From positions 1 to 40,413 of IMG/VR virus record IMGVR_UViG_3300036832_001078: a DNA stretch of 40,413 nucleotides; one strand, 5' to 3'. Made by a program: the position numbers and the translations under genes. Below, one piece after another: positions 1 to 7,674 of this stretch; within the stretch, counting starts at the first letter, position 1, and the number at the start of each line of letters is the position of its first letter. Under the pieces are notes generated by a model, which was not told the origin of the DNA, did not search any database, and saw only the letters and a list, made by a program, of their open reading frames with translations. The stretch is from a virus.

Positions 1-29
1 TTGGTCCATTCCCAACCAATTCACCCGTA

Positions 30-45
30 CCCCCCCCCCCCCCCC
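30..45. repeat. 16-C homopolymer tract
   Basis: An uninterrupted run of 16 C lies 29 bases from the window start. If the two window ends are joined, it falls inside the 5' part of a small rightward ORF that starts at 40405. With 16 C the frame closes at a TAG at 97-99; with one more C it stays open to 356. It is either a homopolymer length error or a slippery, phase-variable tract. Confidence 0.9.
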
Positions 46-83
46 GCGAGGACTCTATCCGCTGGCGCGCGAAACGCGCTCTG

Positions 84-356
84 GTGGAGGAATTGGTAGG
101 GATTGACCCGGATTACTTCGAGGCTTTAACCATCTACAAAAATCTGCCGCGCGAAGATCCCGCGCGAGCCATCAGGCTGCTCGATTATGCGCGCCGATTC
201 GTTTTGCGTGCTGAGGCTGATGCAACATGTGCTTTTAAGGCCGGCTCAGGCTCTGTTATCATAATGAGCAGTTTTCGCAGTGCCAACTTCAGCTCTGGGT
301 CGAGCCCGTCCTCGCGGCCGAGGAAAATCCAATCCAGGGTCAAACCATCGACGTAG
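84..356 (+). CDS. Small ORF, probable remainder of the gene starting at 40405
   Basis: This frame is open from about position 45. Residues encoded at 48-203 have a natural composition (acidic and amphipathic, with EELVGIDPDYFEAL and ARAIRLLDYARRF segments), and the stop is at 356. A GTG at 84 is the only internal start, and it has no good ribosome binding site. The better reading is that the gene starts at 40405, crosses the contig junction and the poly-C tract, and needs one extra C to connect. The last 50 or so residues lie antisense to the repressor gene, so the true C-terminus is uncertain. The function is not recognised. Confidence 0.4.
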   Translation: MEELVGIDPDYFEALTIYKNLPREDPARAIRLLDYARRFVLRAEADATCAFKAGSGSVIIMSSFRSANFSSGSSPSSRPRKIQSRVKPST

Positions 357-607
357 TAAACCAACCGTATCGCCATGTCGCGCGGTAAGGGATGCTCACC
401 CTTTTCGTAGTTGTTCCACCGCGGCGAACTGGTGCCTATCATTTTGGCCCAGCGGACCTGCGATCCGCGTTCTGACCCGGTAACGTGGAGTCTGAGTATA
501 TGCAGACGACGCGCAACGGCGGCGCTATTTAGCATCTTATGAACGTTAAAGCTGTCGCGCGTTTTGGCCGTCATATGGTCTCTTAACCCAACCTTGACCT
601 CCATCAT
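185..607 (-). CDS. XRE-type helix-turn-helix repressor (CI-like)
   Basis: Leftward gene for a 140-residue protein, presumed to be the lysogeny repressor. Residues 47-82 (ERGSQVRWAKMIGTSSPRW, then NNYEKGEHPLPRDMA) match a lambda-repressor-like HTH: a Q-x-x-WAK helix, a recognition turn, and the NYEKG motif typical of XRE domains. No C-terminal LexA-type protease domain is present, so SOS cleavage is unlikely. It starts at a tandem ATG-ATG (607/604) behind AAGGG; a later ATG at 574 is an alternative. It diverges from the Cro-like gene at 707, and the space between holds an 11-bp tandem repeat and an operator copy. The role is inferred from domain plus position; a plain Cro/C2-type regulator is possible. 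Confidence 0.8.
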   Translation of the reverse strand: MMEVKVGLRDHMTAKTRDSFNVHKMLNSAAVARRLHILRLHVTGSERGSQVRWAKMIGTSSPRWNNYEKGEHPLPRDMAIRLVYYVDGLTLDWIFLGREDGLDPELKLALRKLLIMITEPEPALKAHVASASARKTNRRA

Positions 608-649
608 ACCCTTGCGAGCCTCTAGCGCTCAAATTATTTTTAAGCTCAG

Positions 650-671
650 GATATTTTAATGATATTTTGAT
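650..671. repeat. 11-bp tandem repeat in the repressor/Cro intergenic region
   Basis: GATATTTTAAT (650-660) is followed directly by GATATTTTGAT (661-671), a tandem repeat with one mismatch and a period of about one helical turn. It lies between the divergent repressor and Cro-like genes in an AT-rich stretch. It could be a regulator binding site or part of the leftward repressor promoter. Confidence 0.6.
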
Positions 672-672
672 C

Positions 673-701
673 TTGCCTCATTCAGGTTTTGTTATTATGA
701 C
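673..701 (+). promoter_or_regulatory. Putative promoter of the Cro-like gene with overlapping operator
   Basis: TTGCCT (673-678), a 17-base spacer and TATGAC (696-701) form a sigma-70-like promoter. The spacer holds the operator copy ATTCAGGTTTTGTTAT (680-695). The same arrangement (TTGCAT, 17 bases, TACAGT around ATTCAGGGTTTGTTAA) occurs at 40255-40227 on the minus strand. The predicted transcription start falls at about 707-709, on the ATG of the downstream gene, so the mRNA would be nearly leaderless. An alternative pair, TTGATC (667-672) and TGTTAT (690-695), also has 17-base spacing. Confidence 0.6.
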
Positions 702-706
702 AAGCC

Positions 707-928
707 ATGGTCAAACTCCAAACCACCACCGCGATCATCGACGCCCTCGGCGGCAATGCCGCCGTGGCCAAGATGCTGGCCGTAACCTCCGCGGCCATCA
801 GCAATTGGCGCGCGGCTGATCGTTTCCCCTCGAATACCTACCTCATCCTGACCGAGGCCCTGGCCCGTAAGGACTACGTTGCGCCGGATAAGTTGTGGGC
901 GATGCGCCGCAAGGTGGCCAATGGATGA
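707..928 (+). CDS. Cro-like small HTH protein
   Basis: 73 residues. Residues 8-45 (AIIDALGGNAAVAKMLAVTS, then AAISNWRAADRFPSNTYLIL) form a Cro/YdaS-type HTH: the G-G-N-A-A-V-A-K helix, the AISNW recognition helix and a conserved R-F-P. These proteins usually bind the same operators as the phage repressor and favour lytic growth. It is the first gene of the rightward early operon and overlaps the next gene by eight bases. No Shine-Dalgarno precedes the ATG and the predicted promoter would give a leaderless mRNA. The HTH class is well supported; the role is inferred from its position opposite the repressor. Confidence 0.8.
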   Translation: MVKLQTTTAIIDALGGNAAVAKMLAVTSAAISNWRAADRFPSNTYLILTEALARKDYVAPDKLWAMRRKVANG

Positions 929-1400
929 GAACGCCATCCAACAGCACGTCGTGCAGATGCTCCAATCACACGGGCGCCGCGACATTGTCTGGTTTGCCGT
1001 TCCCAATGGCGAGGCACGCAACTCCGCAGTCGGTCTCAAACTCAAACGCCAGGGCGTGCGGGCCGGTGCTGCGGATCTTGTCTTCCTGATCGATGGCACG
1101 TTCCACGCGGTCGAGCTCAAGGTTGAGAACCGCGGGCCACAGCCGAACCAGATTGCGTTCCGCCTCGACGTCGAGCGCGCCGGCGGTTTCTACCATCTCT
1201 GCCAGGGCCTCGAGGCCGCGGTCGCGTGCCTGCGCGACATCGGTGCCTTTCCGCCCGGCATCACATTCTCATTTCCCATCGCCGCCGCAGGCGTGCGTGG
1301 GGTGCGCAACCAACCCCGCAGCCCCCGCGGCGGGGTTGGAAGCACGACATCCATTTTAGTGAGGGAACCGGCGTGCCGGCGTCGGCCCTCTCGTATTTAA
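921..1400 (+). CDS. VRR-NUC domain nuclease
   Basis: 159 residues from the ATG at 921, overlapping the stop of the Cro-like gene (coupled translation). It has the VRR-NUC signature: F-x-V-P-N-G-E near residues 25-31, G-V-R-A-G-A-A-D-L at 45-53, the catalytic A-V-E-L-K at 63-67 (E65, K67), and Q76. This is a PD-(D/E)XK-like fold found in phage holliday-junction resolvases and FAN1-type nucleases. The domain ends near residue 112; the remaining 47 residues are Arg/Pro-rich and contain a DNA inverted repeat, so they may be a non-conserved tail. Its position just before the recombination genes suggests a role in branch resolution or replication. Confidence 0.85.
   Translation: MDENAIQQHVVQMLQSHGRRDIVWFAVPNGEARNSAVGLKLKRQGVRAGAADLVFLIDGTFHAVELKVENRGPQPNQIAFRLDVERAGGFYHLCQGLEAAVACLRDIGAFPPGITFSFPIAAAGVRGVRNQPRSPRGGVGSTTSILVREPACRRRPSRI
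1310..1339. repeat. Perfect 10-bp inverted repeat
   Basis: CCAACCCCGC (1310-1319) and GCGGGGTTGG (1330-1339) form a perfect 10-bp stem with a 10-base C-rich loop. It lies in the low-complexity 3' part of the VRR-NUC gene, about 90 bases before the Sak4-like gene. There is no T-run, so it is not a standard terminator; it may be an mRNA processing or stability element. Confidence 0.6.
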
Positions 1401-1426
1401 CCCGGTAACTCAAAGGAAAACGAACC

Positions 1427-2212
1427 ATGGCTATCGACATCGCATCGTTGAAACGCGTCAAGGCAACCGAACCCCCGCGCACTCTCGTCTACGGCCCGCC
1501 CGGCATCGGCAAGACCACGCTCTCGGCCGAATGGCCCAACCCGGTGTTCTTGCAGGTCGAGGACGGCACGCCCGGCGACCTCGAGCTCACGACCTTCGGC
1601 CGGCTGACGTCCTTCGACGACGTCATGCAGGCGATCAGCGCGCTCTACACCGAGGAGCACGACTTCAAGTCCGTCGTGCTCGACAGCCTGGACAAGCTCG
1701 AGCCGCTGGTGTGGGCGAAGTGCTGCGCCGACAATAACTGGGCCAACATCGAGGTGCCCGGTTACGGCAGGGGCTACATCACAGTCGACGCCTACTGGCG
1801 CGACCTGATCGAGGGCATCAATGCGCTGCGGCGCGACAAGAAGATGTTTGTCGTCTACGTTGCACACTCGACCGTCAACACGCTCGACGACCCGATGACG
1901 CAATCCTACTCACGCTACGACATCCGCCTCCAGAAGCGCGCGATCGGGATCTTTCAGGACGAGGTCGACAACATCTTCCTGCTGAACCAAGACGTGTCAA
2001 TCAAGACCGAGGGCTCCAAGGACAATCCGCGCCACCGCGCCGATGGCGGCGGCAACCGCTGGCTCTACACGGCGCCGCGGCCGTCCTACGTGGCGAAGAA
2101 CCGCTACGGGATCCCCGACCGCGTCATGCTCGACAAGGGCCACGGGTTCGAGGCTTTGCAGGCTTACTTTCCCGGCGCCTCCGTGAGCGCTCCCGCCATG
2201 GCCGCTGAGTAA
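1427..2212 (+). CDS. Sak4-like AAA/RecA-type ATPase
   Basis: 261 residues. Walker A is G23-PPGIGKT-T31, and the probable Walker B is V-V-L-D86-S near residues 83-87. The N-terminal layout (short lead, P-loop, V-E-D-G, DSLDKLE) is that of the AAA_24/Sak4 family of phage single-strand annealing ATPases, which act with an SSB-like partner in homologous recombination. The next gene is a DUF669 protein, the usual neighbour of Sak4, which strengthens the call. It starts at 1427 after an A-rich AAAGGAAAACG ribosome binding site. A generic phage nucleotide-binding protein is the fallback name. Confidence 0.8.
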   Translation: MAIDIASLKRVKATEPPRTLVYGPPGIGKTTLSAEWPNPVFLQVEDGTPGDLELTTFGRLTSFDDVMQAISALYTEEHDFKSVVLDSLDKLEPLVWAKCCADNNWANIEVPGYGRGYITVDAYWRDLIEGINALRRDKKMFVVYVAHSTVNTLDDPMTQSYSRYDIRLQKRAIGIFQDEVDNIFLLNQDVSIKTEGSKDNPRHRADGGGNRWLYTAPRPSYVAKNRYGIPDRVMLDKGHGFEALQAYFPGASVSAPAMAAE

Positions 2213-2225
2213 GGAGCACGTACAC

Positions 2226-2723
2226 ATGGCAAGTTTAAACTTCAACGCCAACGAGATCCCGGAAGACAACCGCTCGTTCGAGCCTCTCCCGGTCGGCGAT
2301 TACAACATGCAGGTGATCGAGAGCGAGGTCCGCGCCACTAAACGCGGCAATGGCGAGCAACTGGTGCTTACTTTGGAAGTGCTGGATGGTCCCTATGCCG
2401 GGCGCCGGGTGTGGGACCGGCTCAACATCCGCAACCCGAACAGCGATGCGCAGCGCATCGCCGAACGTGCACTGGCGGATCTGTGCCTCGCCATCAACGT
2501 GATGCACATCACCGACAGCGCCAACCTGCACTACAAGCCGTTCATCGGCTACCTGACGATCCGGCCGGCGAACGACAAGTATGGCCCGGAGAACAACGTC
2601 CGCTACAAGCCGCGCGTCAAGGCGGCACCGGCGGCGCAACCGGTGACGCAACCGGCCGCGCAGCCTACAGTACAGCCGGCGCCGCGGTCGACCGCCGCTC
2701 GTCCCTGGCAGCGCGCCTCGTAA
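2226..2723 (+). CDS. DUF669 family protein, probable SSB-like partner of Sak4
   Basis: 165 residues. Residues 20-105 carry the DUF669 pattern: F-E-P-L-P-x-G-D-Y at the start, E-x-R-x-T-K-R-G-N-G at about 35-43, then L-x-L-x-L-E-V-L-D-G-P-Y-A-G-R-x-V-W. The conserved tail includes P-F-I-G-Y and N-V-R-Y-K-P. The last 35 residues are Ala/Pro/Gln-rich and probably disordered, as in SSB tails. DUF669 proteins are commonly beside Sak4-type recombinases and are thought to bind single-stranded DNA. An A-G-G-A-G ribosome binding site lies before the ATG, 13 bases after the preceding stop. A strong intrinsic terminator follows directly. Confidence 0.8.
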   Translation: MASLNFNANEIPEDNRSFEPLPVGDYNMQVIESEVRATKRGNGEQLVLTLEVLDGPYAGRRVWDRLNIRNPNSDAQRIAERALADLCLAINVMHITDSANLHYKPFIGYLTIRPANDKYGPENNVRYKPRVKAAPAAQPVTQPAAQPTVQPAPRSTAARPWQRAS

Positions 2724-2734
2724 GCCTCTCTCTC

Positions 2735-2769
2735 GACACGCCCTCTCGCGGGGGCGTGTCTTTTTTTTT
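2735..2769 (+). terminator. Strong intrinsic terminator inside the early operon
   Basis: GACACGCCC (2735-2743) pairs perfectly with GGGCGTGTC (2752-2760) around an 8-base loop and is followed by nine T (2761-2769). It sits between the DUF669 gene and the next early gene with no obvious promoter after it, so downstream replication genes would need read-through or antitermination. Confidence 0.9.
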
Positions 2770-2784
2770 GATTAGGAATATCTC

Positions 2785-3789
2785 ATGCCTCCGATCCCCC
2801 AGCCGATGGCTCTGACGGCCGACGCCATCTATCAGATCTACGAGAGCCACCAGGATCCCGAGCGCGCCTACCTCGGTGCCTCGACCGTCGGCACCGAATG
2901 CGACCGCGCGCTCTGGTATCAGTTCCGCCTCGCCGCTCCTCCTGAACAACTGGAGGGCCGTAAACTGCGCCTCTTCCAGACCGGCCATCGCGAGGAGGAG
3001 CGTGTCATTGCCGAACTCAACGAGGCCGGCATCACCGTCAATGGCCGGCAGTGCAAGTTCAGTGCTTTTGGCGGTCACATGCAGGGCCATCTCGATGGGA
3101 TCCTGACCGACGTGCCCGAGGCGCCGGATGAAGCGCACGTGCTCGAGGTCAAGACCCACAACGACAAATCCTTCAAGGCGCTCGTCAAGGGCGGCGTCGC
3201 GAAGCACAAGCCGGCGCACGTCGTGCAGATGCAACTCTACATGCATCACGCCAAGATCGAGTGGGCGCTTTACGTGGCCGTAAACAAGAACGACGATACG
3301 CTCTACGTCGAGCGCGTGCCCTACGACATGGCCCAGGCCGACGCCATCATGCGCCGCGCCGAGCGCACGATCGCCGCCCACACCGCGCCGGCCAAACTGC
3401 ACGATGATCCCAAGGCCAAGGCGGCGTTCGCGTGCGGCTGGTGCCCCGCCAAGGCGGTCTGCCATGAGGGCCAGTTCGCGCGCCGCAACTGCCGCACATG
3501 CATCAGCGCCACGCCGGTGCTCGCCGGCACCAACGGCACGTGGCGCTGCGAGCTCAAGGACATCAACCTGACCCTGGCCGAGCAACACGCCGGCTGCGCG
3601 CAGCACGTCTACCTGCCATCCCTGGTGCCGGGCAAACAGGTCGACGCCGACGTCGATCGGCGCAGCATTACCTACACCATGGCTGATGGAAGCGAATGGG
3701 TGGATGGATGTTCGACCTCCGAGGCTACCAGCGTGACGCCCTCGATGCTCAATATGGTTATTGGGGAAAGGGTGGCGGCAATAGCCTGA
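2785..3789 (+). CDS. PD-(D/E)XK exonuclease, Cas4/RecB-like with Fe-S type cysteines
   Basis: 334 residues. Nuclease motifs are seen in order: D103 in G-H-L-D-G, E120-V-K122, and Q147-x3-Y151. A cysteine at 39 and a C-terminal trio C216, C219, C225 match the layout that holds a 4Fe-4S cluster in Cas4/AddB-type nucleases. A second cysteine set (C235, C238, C254, C270) could bind zinc. The likely role is DNA end resection for the Sak4/DUF669 recombination system, or nucleotide salvage. It starts at 2785 right after a terminator, with AGGAATATCTC as the ribosome binding site. The last 31 codons overlap the helicase gene in another frame, so the true C-terminus may be shorter. Confidence 0.75.
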   Translation: MPPIPQPMALTADAIYQIYESHQDPERAYLGASTVGTECDRALWYQFRLAAPPEQLEGRKLRLFQTGHREEERVIAELNEAGITVNGRQCKFSAFGGHMQGHLDGILTDVPEAPDEAHVLEVKTHNDKSFKALVKGGVAKHKPAHVVQMQLYMHHAKIEWALYVAVNKNDDTLYVERVPYDMAQADAIMRRAERTIAAHTAPAKLHDDPKAKAAFACGWCPAKAVCHEGQFARRNCRTCISATPVLAGTNGTWRCELKDINLTLAEQHAGCAQHVYLPSLVPGKQVDADVDRRSITYTMADGSEWVDGCSTSEATSVTPSMLNMVIGERVAAIA

Positions 3790-5315
3790 TCGTTCTGCCG
3801 ACCGGATCCGGCAAATCGCTGGTGATGGCGGCGCTCTGTCAGGACGTCCTGCGCGACTATCCTTTGATGCGCATCGCGATCGCGACCCACGTCAAGGAAC
3901 TGATCGCGCAGGACCATGCCGAGCTCGTAGCGCTCTGGCCTGAGGCGCCTGTAGGGATCTATTCCGCGGGGCTCAGACGGCGCGACACGTCCAGCCAGAT
4001 CCTCGTGTGTGGGATCCAGTCCGTTCACAACAAGGTCGAGCAGATCGGCGCCTTTGATCTGTTGCTGATCGACGAAGCGCACCTGATCCCGCGCACGTCG
4101 TCCACGATGTACCAGAAATTCATCATCACCCTGATGCAGAAGACGCCCGACCTGCGCATCGTCGGGCTGACCGCCACGCCTTATAGGCTTGACTCAGGCC
4201 GGCTCGACCAGGGCGAAGACCGCCTGTTCGAAACCGTCGTCTACGAGGCCAAGGTGCGCACCCTCATCGATGAGCACTACCTGTGCCCGCTGATCACCAA
4301 GGCCACCCTCCAGAAAATGGACGTGCTCGGCGTCGGAATGCGCGGCGGCGACTTCATCCCCAACCAATTGGAGATCGCGGTCGATCAGGACTGGATCACG
4401 CGCGGTGCGGTCGACGAGATCATGCAGTATGCCGACGGCCGCCGCGCATGGCTGGTGTTCTGTGCCGGCGTCGATCACGCCACCCACGTCCGCGATGAGA
4501 TCCGAGCGCGCGGCGTTTCATGTGAAACCGTCATCGGCGACATGCCAAAGCGCGAGCGCGATGCGCTGATCGCGTCGTTTCGGTTAGGCCAGATCCGCTG
4601 CCTCGTTTCGGTCATGGTGTTGGGGACGGGGTTCAACGTGCCTGGGGTCGATTTATTATGCCTCTTGAGGCCGACCGCCTCGCCGGGTCTGTTCATGCAG
4701 CAGGTCGGCCGCGGGCTGCGCAAGGCTGAAGGCAAAGCGAATTGTCTGGTTTTGGACTTCGCTGGAAACACCCGCAGACATGGGCCGATCGATCTGATCG
4801 ACGGCATCCGCAAGCGCACGAAGAAGGACGAGGACACTAACGTCGTCCAGGCCAAGGAATGCCCGCAGTGCAAGGCCCTGGTCGCGCTCGCCGCGAAAAT
4901 CTGCCCGACGTGCAGTTACGTGTGGGAAGAAGAGGCGCCGGTGCCGTCCCACGGCGCCGTGGCCGATGCCGACAACGACATTCTGGCCGACTTTGAACCG
5001 CAGTGGGTGTCGGTGACCGGCATCGCCTACGCGCGCCACGAGAAGATCGGCAAGCCGCCGTCTTTGCGCGTCGATTATTTCTGCGGGCTCCTGCGTCACA
5101 GCCGCTGGGTCTGTTTTGAGCACGACGGCTATGCGCGCGACAAGGCACGCCAGTGGTGGATCAGGAACGCTTACACACCACCACCTGCGACCGTCGACGA
5201 AGCGCTGCGACGCCAGGGTGAACTCACCATGCCGCGCGAGATACGGGTGAAACGCCAAGGCAAATATTTCGAGGTCATCGACACCCGCCTGAAGGAGTTC
5301 CAATATGCCGAGTGA
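3696..5315 (+). CDS. SF2 DEAD/DEAH-box helicase with zinc ribbon
   Basis: 539 residues. Motifs in order: a Q-motif-like LRGYQRDALDA (8-18), Walker A LPTGSGKS (34-41), DEAH at about 126-130, motif III L-T-A-T-P near 158, and motif VI QQVGRGLRKAEG near 335. A zinc ribbon (C-P-Q-C, then C-P-T-C) lies at about 389-409, followed by a 120-residue C-terminal region of unknown fold. The helicase core resembles RecQ/SSL2-like phage helicases. ATG 3696 has GGAAG seven bases upstream; ATG 3708 is an alternative. It overlaps the preceding nuclease gene by about 90 bases, which links the two in translation. Probable role: unwinding in replication or recombination. Confidence 0.88.
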   Translation: MGGWMFDLRGYQRDALDAQYGYWGKGGGNSLIVLPTGSGKSLVMAALCQDVLRDYPLMRIAIATHVKELIAQDHAELVALWPEAPVGIYSAGLRRRDTSSQILVCGIQSVHNKVEQIGAFDLLLIDEAHLIPRTSSTMYQKFIITLMQKTPDLRIVGLTATPYRLDSGRLDQGEDRLFETVVYEAKVRTLIDEHYLCPLITKATLQKMDVLGVGMRGGDFIPNQLEIAVDQDWITRGAVDEIMQYADGRRAWLVFCAGVDHATHVRDEIRARGVSCETVIGDMPKRERDALIASFRLGQIRCLVSVMVLGTGFNVPGVDLLCLLRPTASPGLFMQQVGRGLRKAEGKANCLVLDFAGNTRRHGPIDLIDGIRKRTKKDEDTNVVQAKECPQCKALVALAAKICPTCSYVWEEEAPVPSHGAVADADNDILADFEPQWVSVTGIAYARHEKIGKPPSLRVDYFCGLLRHSRWVCFEHDGYARDKARQWWIRNAYTPPPATVDEALRRQGELTMPREIRVKRQGKYFEVIDTRLKEFQYAE

Positions 5316-5463
5316 TGAACGCTGGCGCGTGTGCAAAGAGATTGCGGACAAGATCCTGATCGAAGGCGAGCTCACGCTGGTACCCGCCGAGATCGTCGAC
5401 TTCGTGGTGTGGATCGTGACCGAATACGAGAAGGCAACAGTGAAGGACGAGATCCCATACTGA
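5305..5463 (+). CDS. Hypothetical 52-residue protein
   Basis: This small gene starts at 5305, overlapping the helicase stop by 11 bases, and ends nine bases before the primase gene, so it fills the gap in a tightly packed operon. GGAG (5293-5296) lies eight bases before the ATG. The product is acidic and helical (DERWRVCKEIADKILIEGEL, then IVDFVVWIVTEYEKA). The family is not recognised. Codon use, ribosome binding site and spacing support real coding. Confidence 0.65.
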   Translation: MPSDERWRVCKEIADKILIEGELTLVPAEIVDFVVWIVTEYEKATVKDEIPY

Positions 5464-5472
5464 TGGTCATCA

Positions 5473-7674
5473 ATGAACGAACTCCCCGACCTCCCGGCCA
5501 TTCGGTATCTCAAGACACTCATACAATGGGTGTGCTGGATCAGGGCCACGCGCAACGGCAAGATCACCAAGATCCCGATGTGCCCGCACAATGCGCTCGC
5601 CGCATCGGTCACCAATCCATCGCACTGGGGCACGTATGCCCAGGCGATCGCCTGCGCCAAGAAGCGCGGCTATGACGGCGTCGGCTTCGTCGTCACCGAG
5701 CACGACAACATCACCGGCGTCGATCTCGATCACTGCCGCGACTTGAAGACCGGCGCATTCGCGCCATGGGTGGTGGAAGTGCTTGCGTGCGGCGAGACCT
5801 ACGCCGAGATCTCGCCCTCGGGCACGGGCGTGCGTATGCTCTGCCTCGGCAAGATCGACAAAACCGTCAAGGCCGACAAGGCCGGCGTCGAGCTCTACCG
5901 CTCCGGGCGCTTTCTCACCATCACCGGCAACCACATTCGCGCGACGCCTGCGGAGATCGGCGACGCGCCCAAGACGCTCGCGCTCCTGATGGCGAGGGTG
6001 TGCGCAAATAGGGCGCCTTCAGTTTCCGCACACGTCAACGGTACTGACTATTTCCGGCAGATCAACGATCAGGCCCTGGCGCGCCTCGACGTGTGGGTGC
6101 CAGCCCTCTTCCCCCAGGCCAAGTACCAGCCAGGGACCGGCGCCTACCGGGTGTCCTCGCTGTCCCTTGGGCGCGCGCTCCAGGAGGATCTGTCCCTCGC
6201 CCCGTCCGGGATCCAAGACTTTGGGCTCGGGCAGGGTCAGACGGCGATCGACGTCGTGATGGCGCATGGATCAGCCCCCGACGCCAAGAGCGCGGCGCGC
6301 TGGTTGTGCGCGCAGATGGGCTGGCAACCGATCGAGGATGGCCGCGGCGCCGCCCTGGTCCGTGAAATCCTAGGAATCCCCAAATCAGACCCAGCCAAGC
6401 CTCATTTGGGGCTGGACAAACTCATGCCCGACCTCGATTGGACCCAGCCCGCCGGCCTGATCGGCGATATGGCCGCGTGGATCTTGGCCTCATCCCGGCG
6501 CCCCAACCGGCCGTTAGCCGTGGCCGCGTCCACATCGGTGGTGTCGGCCGTGTGCGGCCGGCACCTTTACGGCCCGACCGGGACCGCCCTCAACCTCTAC
6601 ATCGTCGCCCTGGCCGGCACCGGCGTTGGCAAGGACCGTCCCCTGTCGGCGCCGAGTGAAATCCTACGTGCCGCCGGTCTCGAGCGCCTCCACACCACCG
6701 CCAAAGGATTCAGTGTCTCAGCGGTCGAAAAGATGGTGCACGATTATCCCTGTTGCGTGGCGACGGTCGACGAGATCGGCGGCAACCTGCTTGGCCGCAT
6801 GGCGCACAAACACGCCAACACGCACGAGGCCTCGATGCGCACCACCCTCATGGAGCTCTGGAGCCGGGAGCAGGGCAAGGCGGCGTTCATCGGCACCCGG
6901 CGTGCGACGTCGGATCCGCTGATCGTGCCATCACCCTCGTTGACCCTGTTTGGGGTATCGACCCCGGAGGCGTTCTACAATGCGGTGACCTCGGGGTCCG
7001 TGGCTGATGGGTTCCTCAATCGTTTCCTACTTTGTGCGGCCGCGCCGCGGGCCAAGGCACGCGAGTTTGGCTCCTATGACCGTAAGGCGCCGGCCGAACT
7101 TATTGTCGCCTTACATGCCCTGGTGCCCCGCCTGGAGGGCAACCTGAGCACCCTCGGGATCTATGGCATCGCCCACGAGCCAGCCGGGGTGCGGCTGGCG
7201 TGGGATAACGACGTCGTCAGGCGCGAAGCCGATACATTCGAGGAGCAGATCCTAGCAATTATCGATACGTCCGGTGAGGTCGGTCCACTCCTGAGCCGCG
7301 TGTTCGAGACGACCATCCGGCTGGCGAGCCTACATGCCGTCAGTCGCGGGGGCCTGCGGGCGACCGTCGGCGTCGCGGATTTAGCCTGGGGCAAGGCGTG
7401 GGCCTTGGGGTCCGCACAGAGGATGATCGACGGCACCCAGAACCTCATGGCCAGGAACGAGTATGAGGAGAAATTTAATCTTGTGCGAAACGTAATCCGC
7501 GAGGCTGGGACGATCACGCGCAGCGCATTGCTTCGCACCGTCCGCAGCATAAATGCACGCGAAAGGGACGATATCATCGAGCATCTCGTCGAGGGCGGGT
7601 GGGCTGGAGAGGTCCAAACGGGTGGCAAAGGACGCACCGCCGTGGGCTGGAAATGGTGCGGCGACGAGGGCTGA
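5473..7674 (+). CDS. Primase-polymerase fused to DUF3987-like helicase
   Basis: 733 residues. The N-terminal 170 residues look like an archaeo-eukaryotic-type primase-polymerase: D84-L-D86 in ITGVDLDHC (motif I), SPSGTGVR at 114-121 (motif II), and E140 to RFLTITG at 146-152 (motif III). The C-terminal 400 residues match the DUF3987 type of phage/plasmid helicase, with a P-loop-like ALAGTGVGKD near 377-386 and V-D-E-I-G-G-N-L-L-G about 50 residues later. It would prime and perhaps extend DNA and load at the origin; no separate DNA polymerase gene is visible, so the host enzyme probably does bulk synthesis. An AT-rich candidate origin follows immediately. Confidence 0.85.
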   Translation: MNELPDLPAIRYLKTLIQWVCWIRATRNGKITKIPMCPHNALAASVTNPSHWGTYAQAIACAKKRGYDGVGFVVTEHDNITGVDLDHCRDLKTGAFAPWVVEVLACGETYAEISPSGTGVRMLCLGKIDKTVKADKAGVELYRSGRFLTITGNHIRATPAEIGDAPKTLALLMARVCANRAPSVSAHVNGTDYFRQINDQALARLDVWVPALFPQAKYQPGTGAYRVSSLSLGRALQEDLSLAPSGIQDFGLGQGQTAIDVVMAHGSAPDAKSAARWLCAQMGWQPIEDGRGAALVREILGIPKSDPAKPHLGLDKLMPDLDWTQPAGLIGDMAAWILASSRRPNRPLAVAASTSVVSAVCGRHLYGPTGTALNLYIVALAGTGVGKDRPLSAPSEILRAAGLERLHTTAKGFSVSAVEKMVHDYPCCVATVDEIGGNLLGRMAHKHANTHEASMRTTLMELWSREQGKAAFIGTRRATSDPLIVPSPSLTLFGVSTPEAFYNAVTSGSVADGFLNRFLLCAAAPRAKAREFGSYDRKAPAELIVALHALVPRLEGNLSTLGIYGIAHEPAGVRLAWDNDVVRREADTFEEQILAIIDTSGEVGPLLSRVFETTIRLASLHAVSRGGLRATVGVADLAWGKAWALGSAQRMIDGTQNLMARNEYEEKFNLVRNVIREAGTITRSALLRTVRSINARERDDIIEHLVEGGWAGEVQTGGKGRTAVGWKWCGDEG

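Noticed and set aside
1093-1408. Alternative Arg/Ser-rich rightward frames over the VRR-NUC gene
   Set aside because: They lack motifs, and the main frame carries the nuclease signature.
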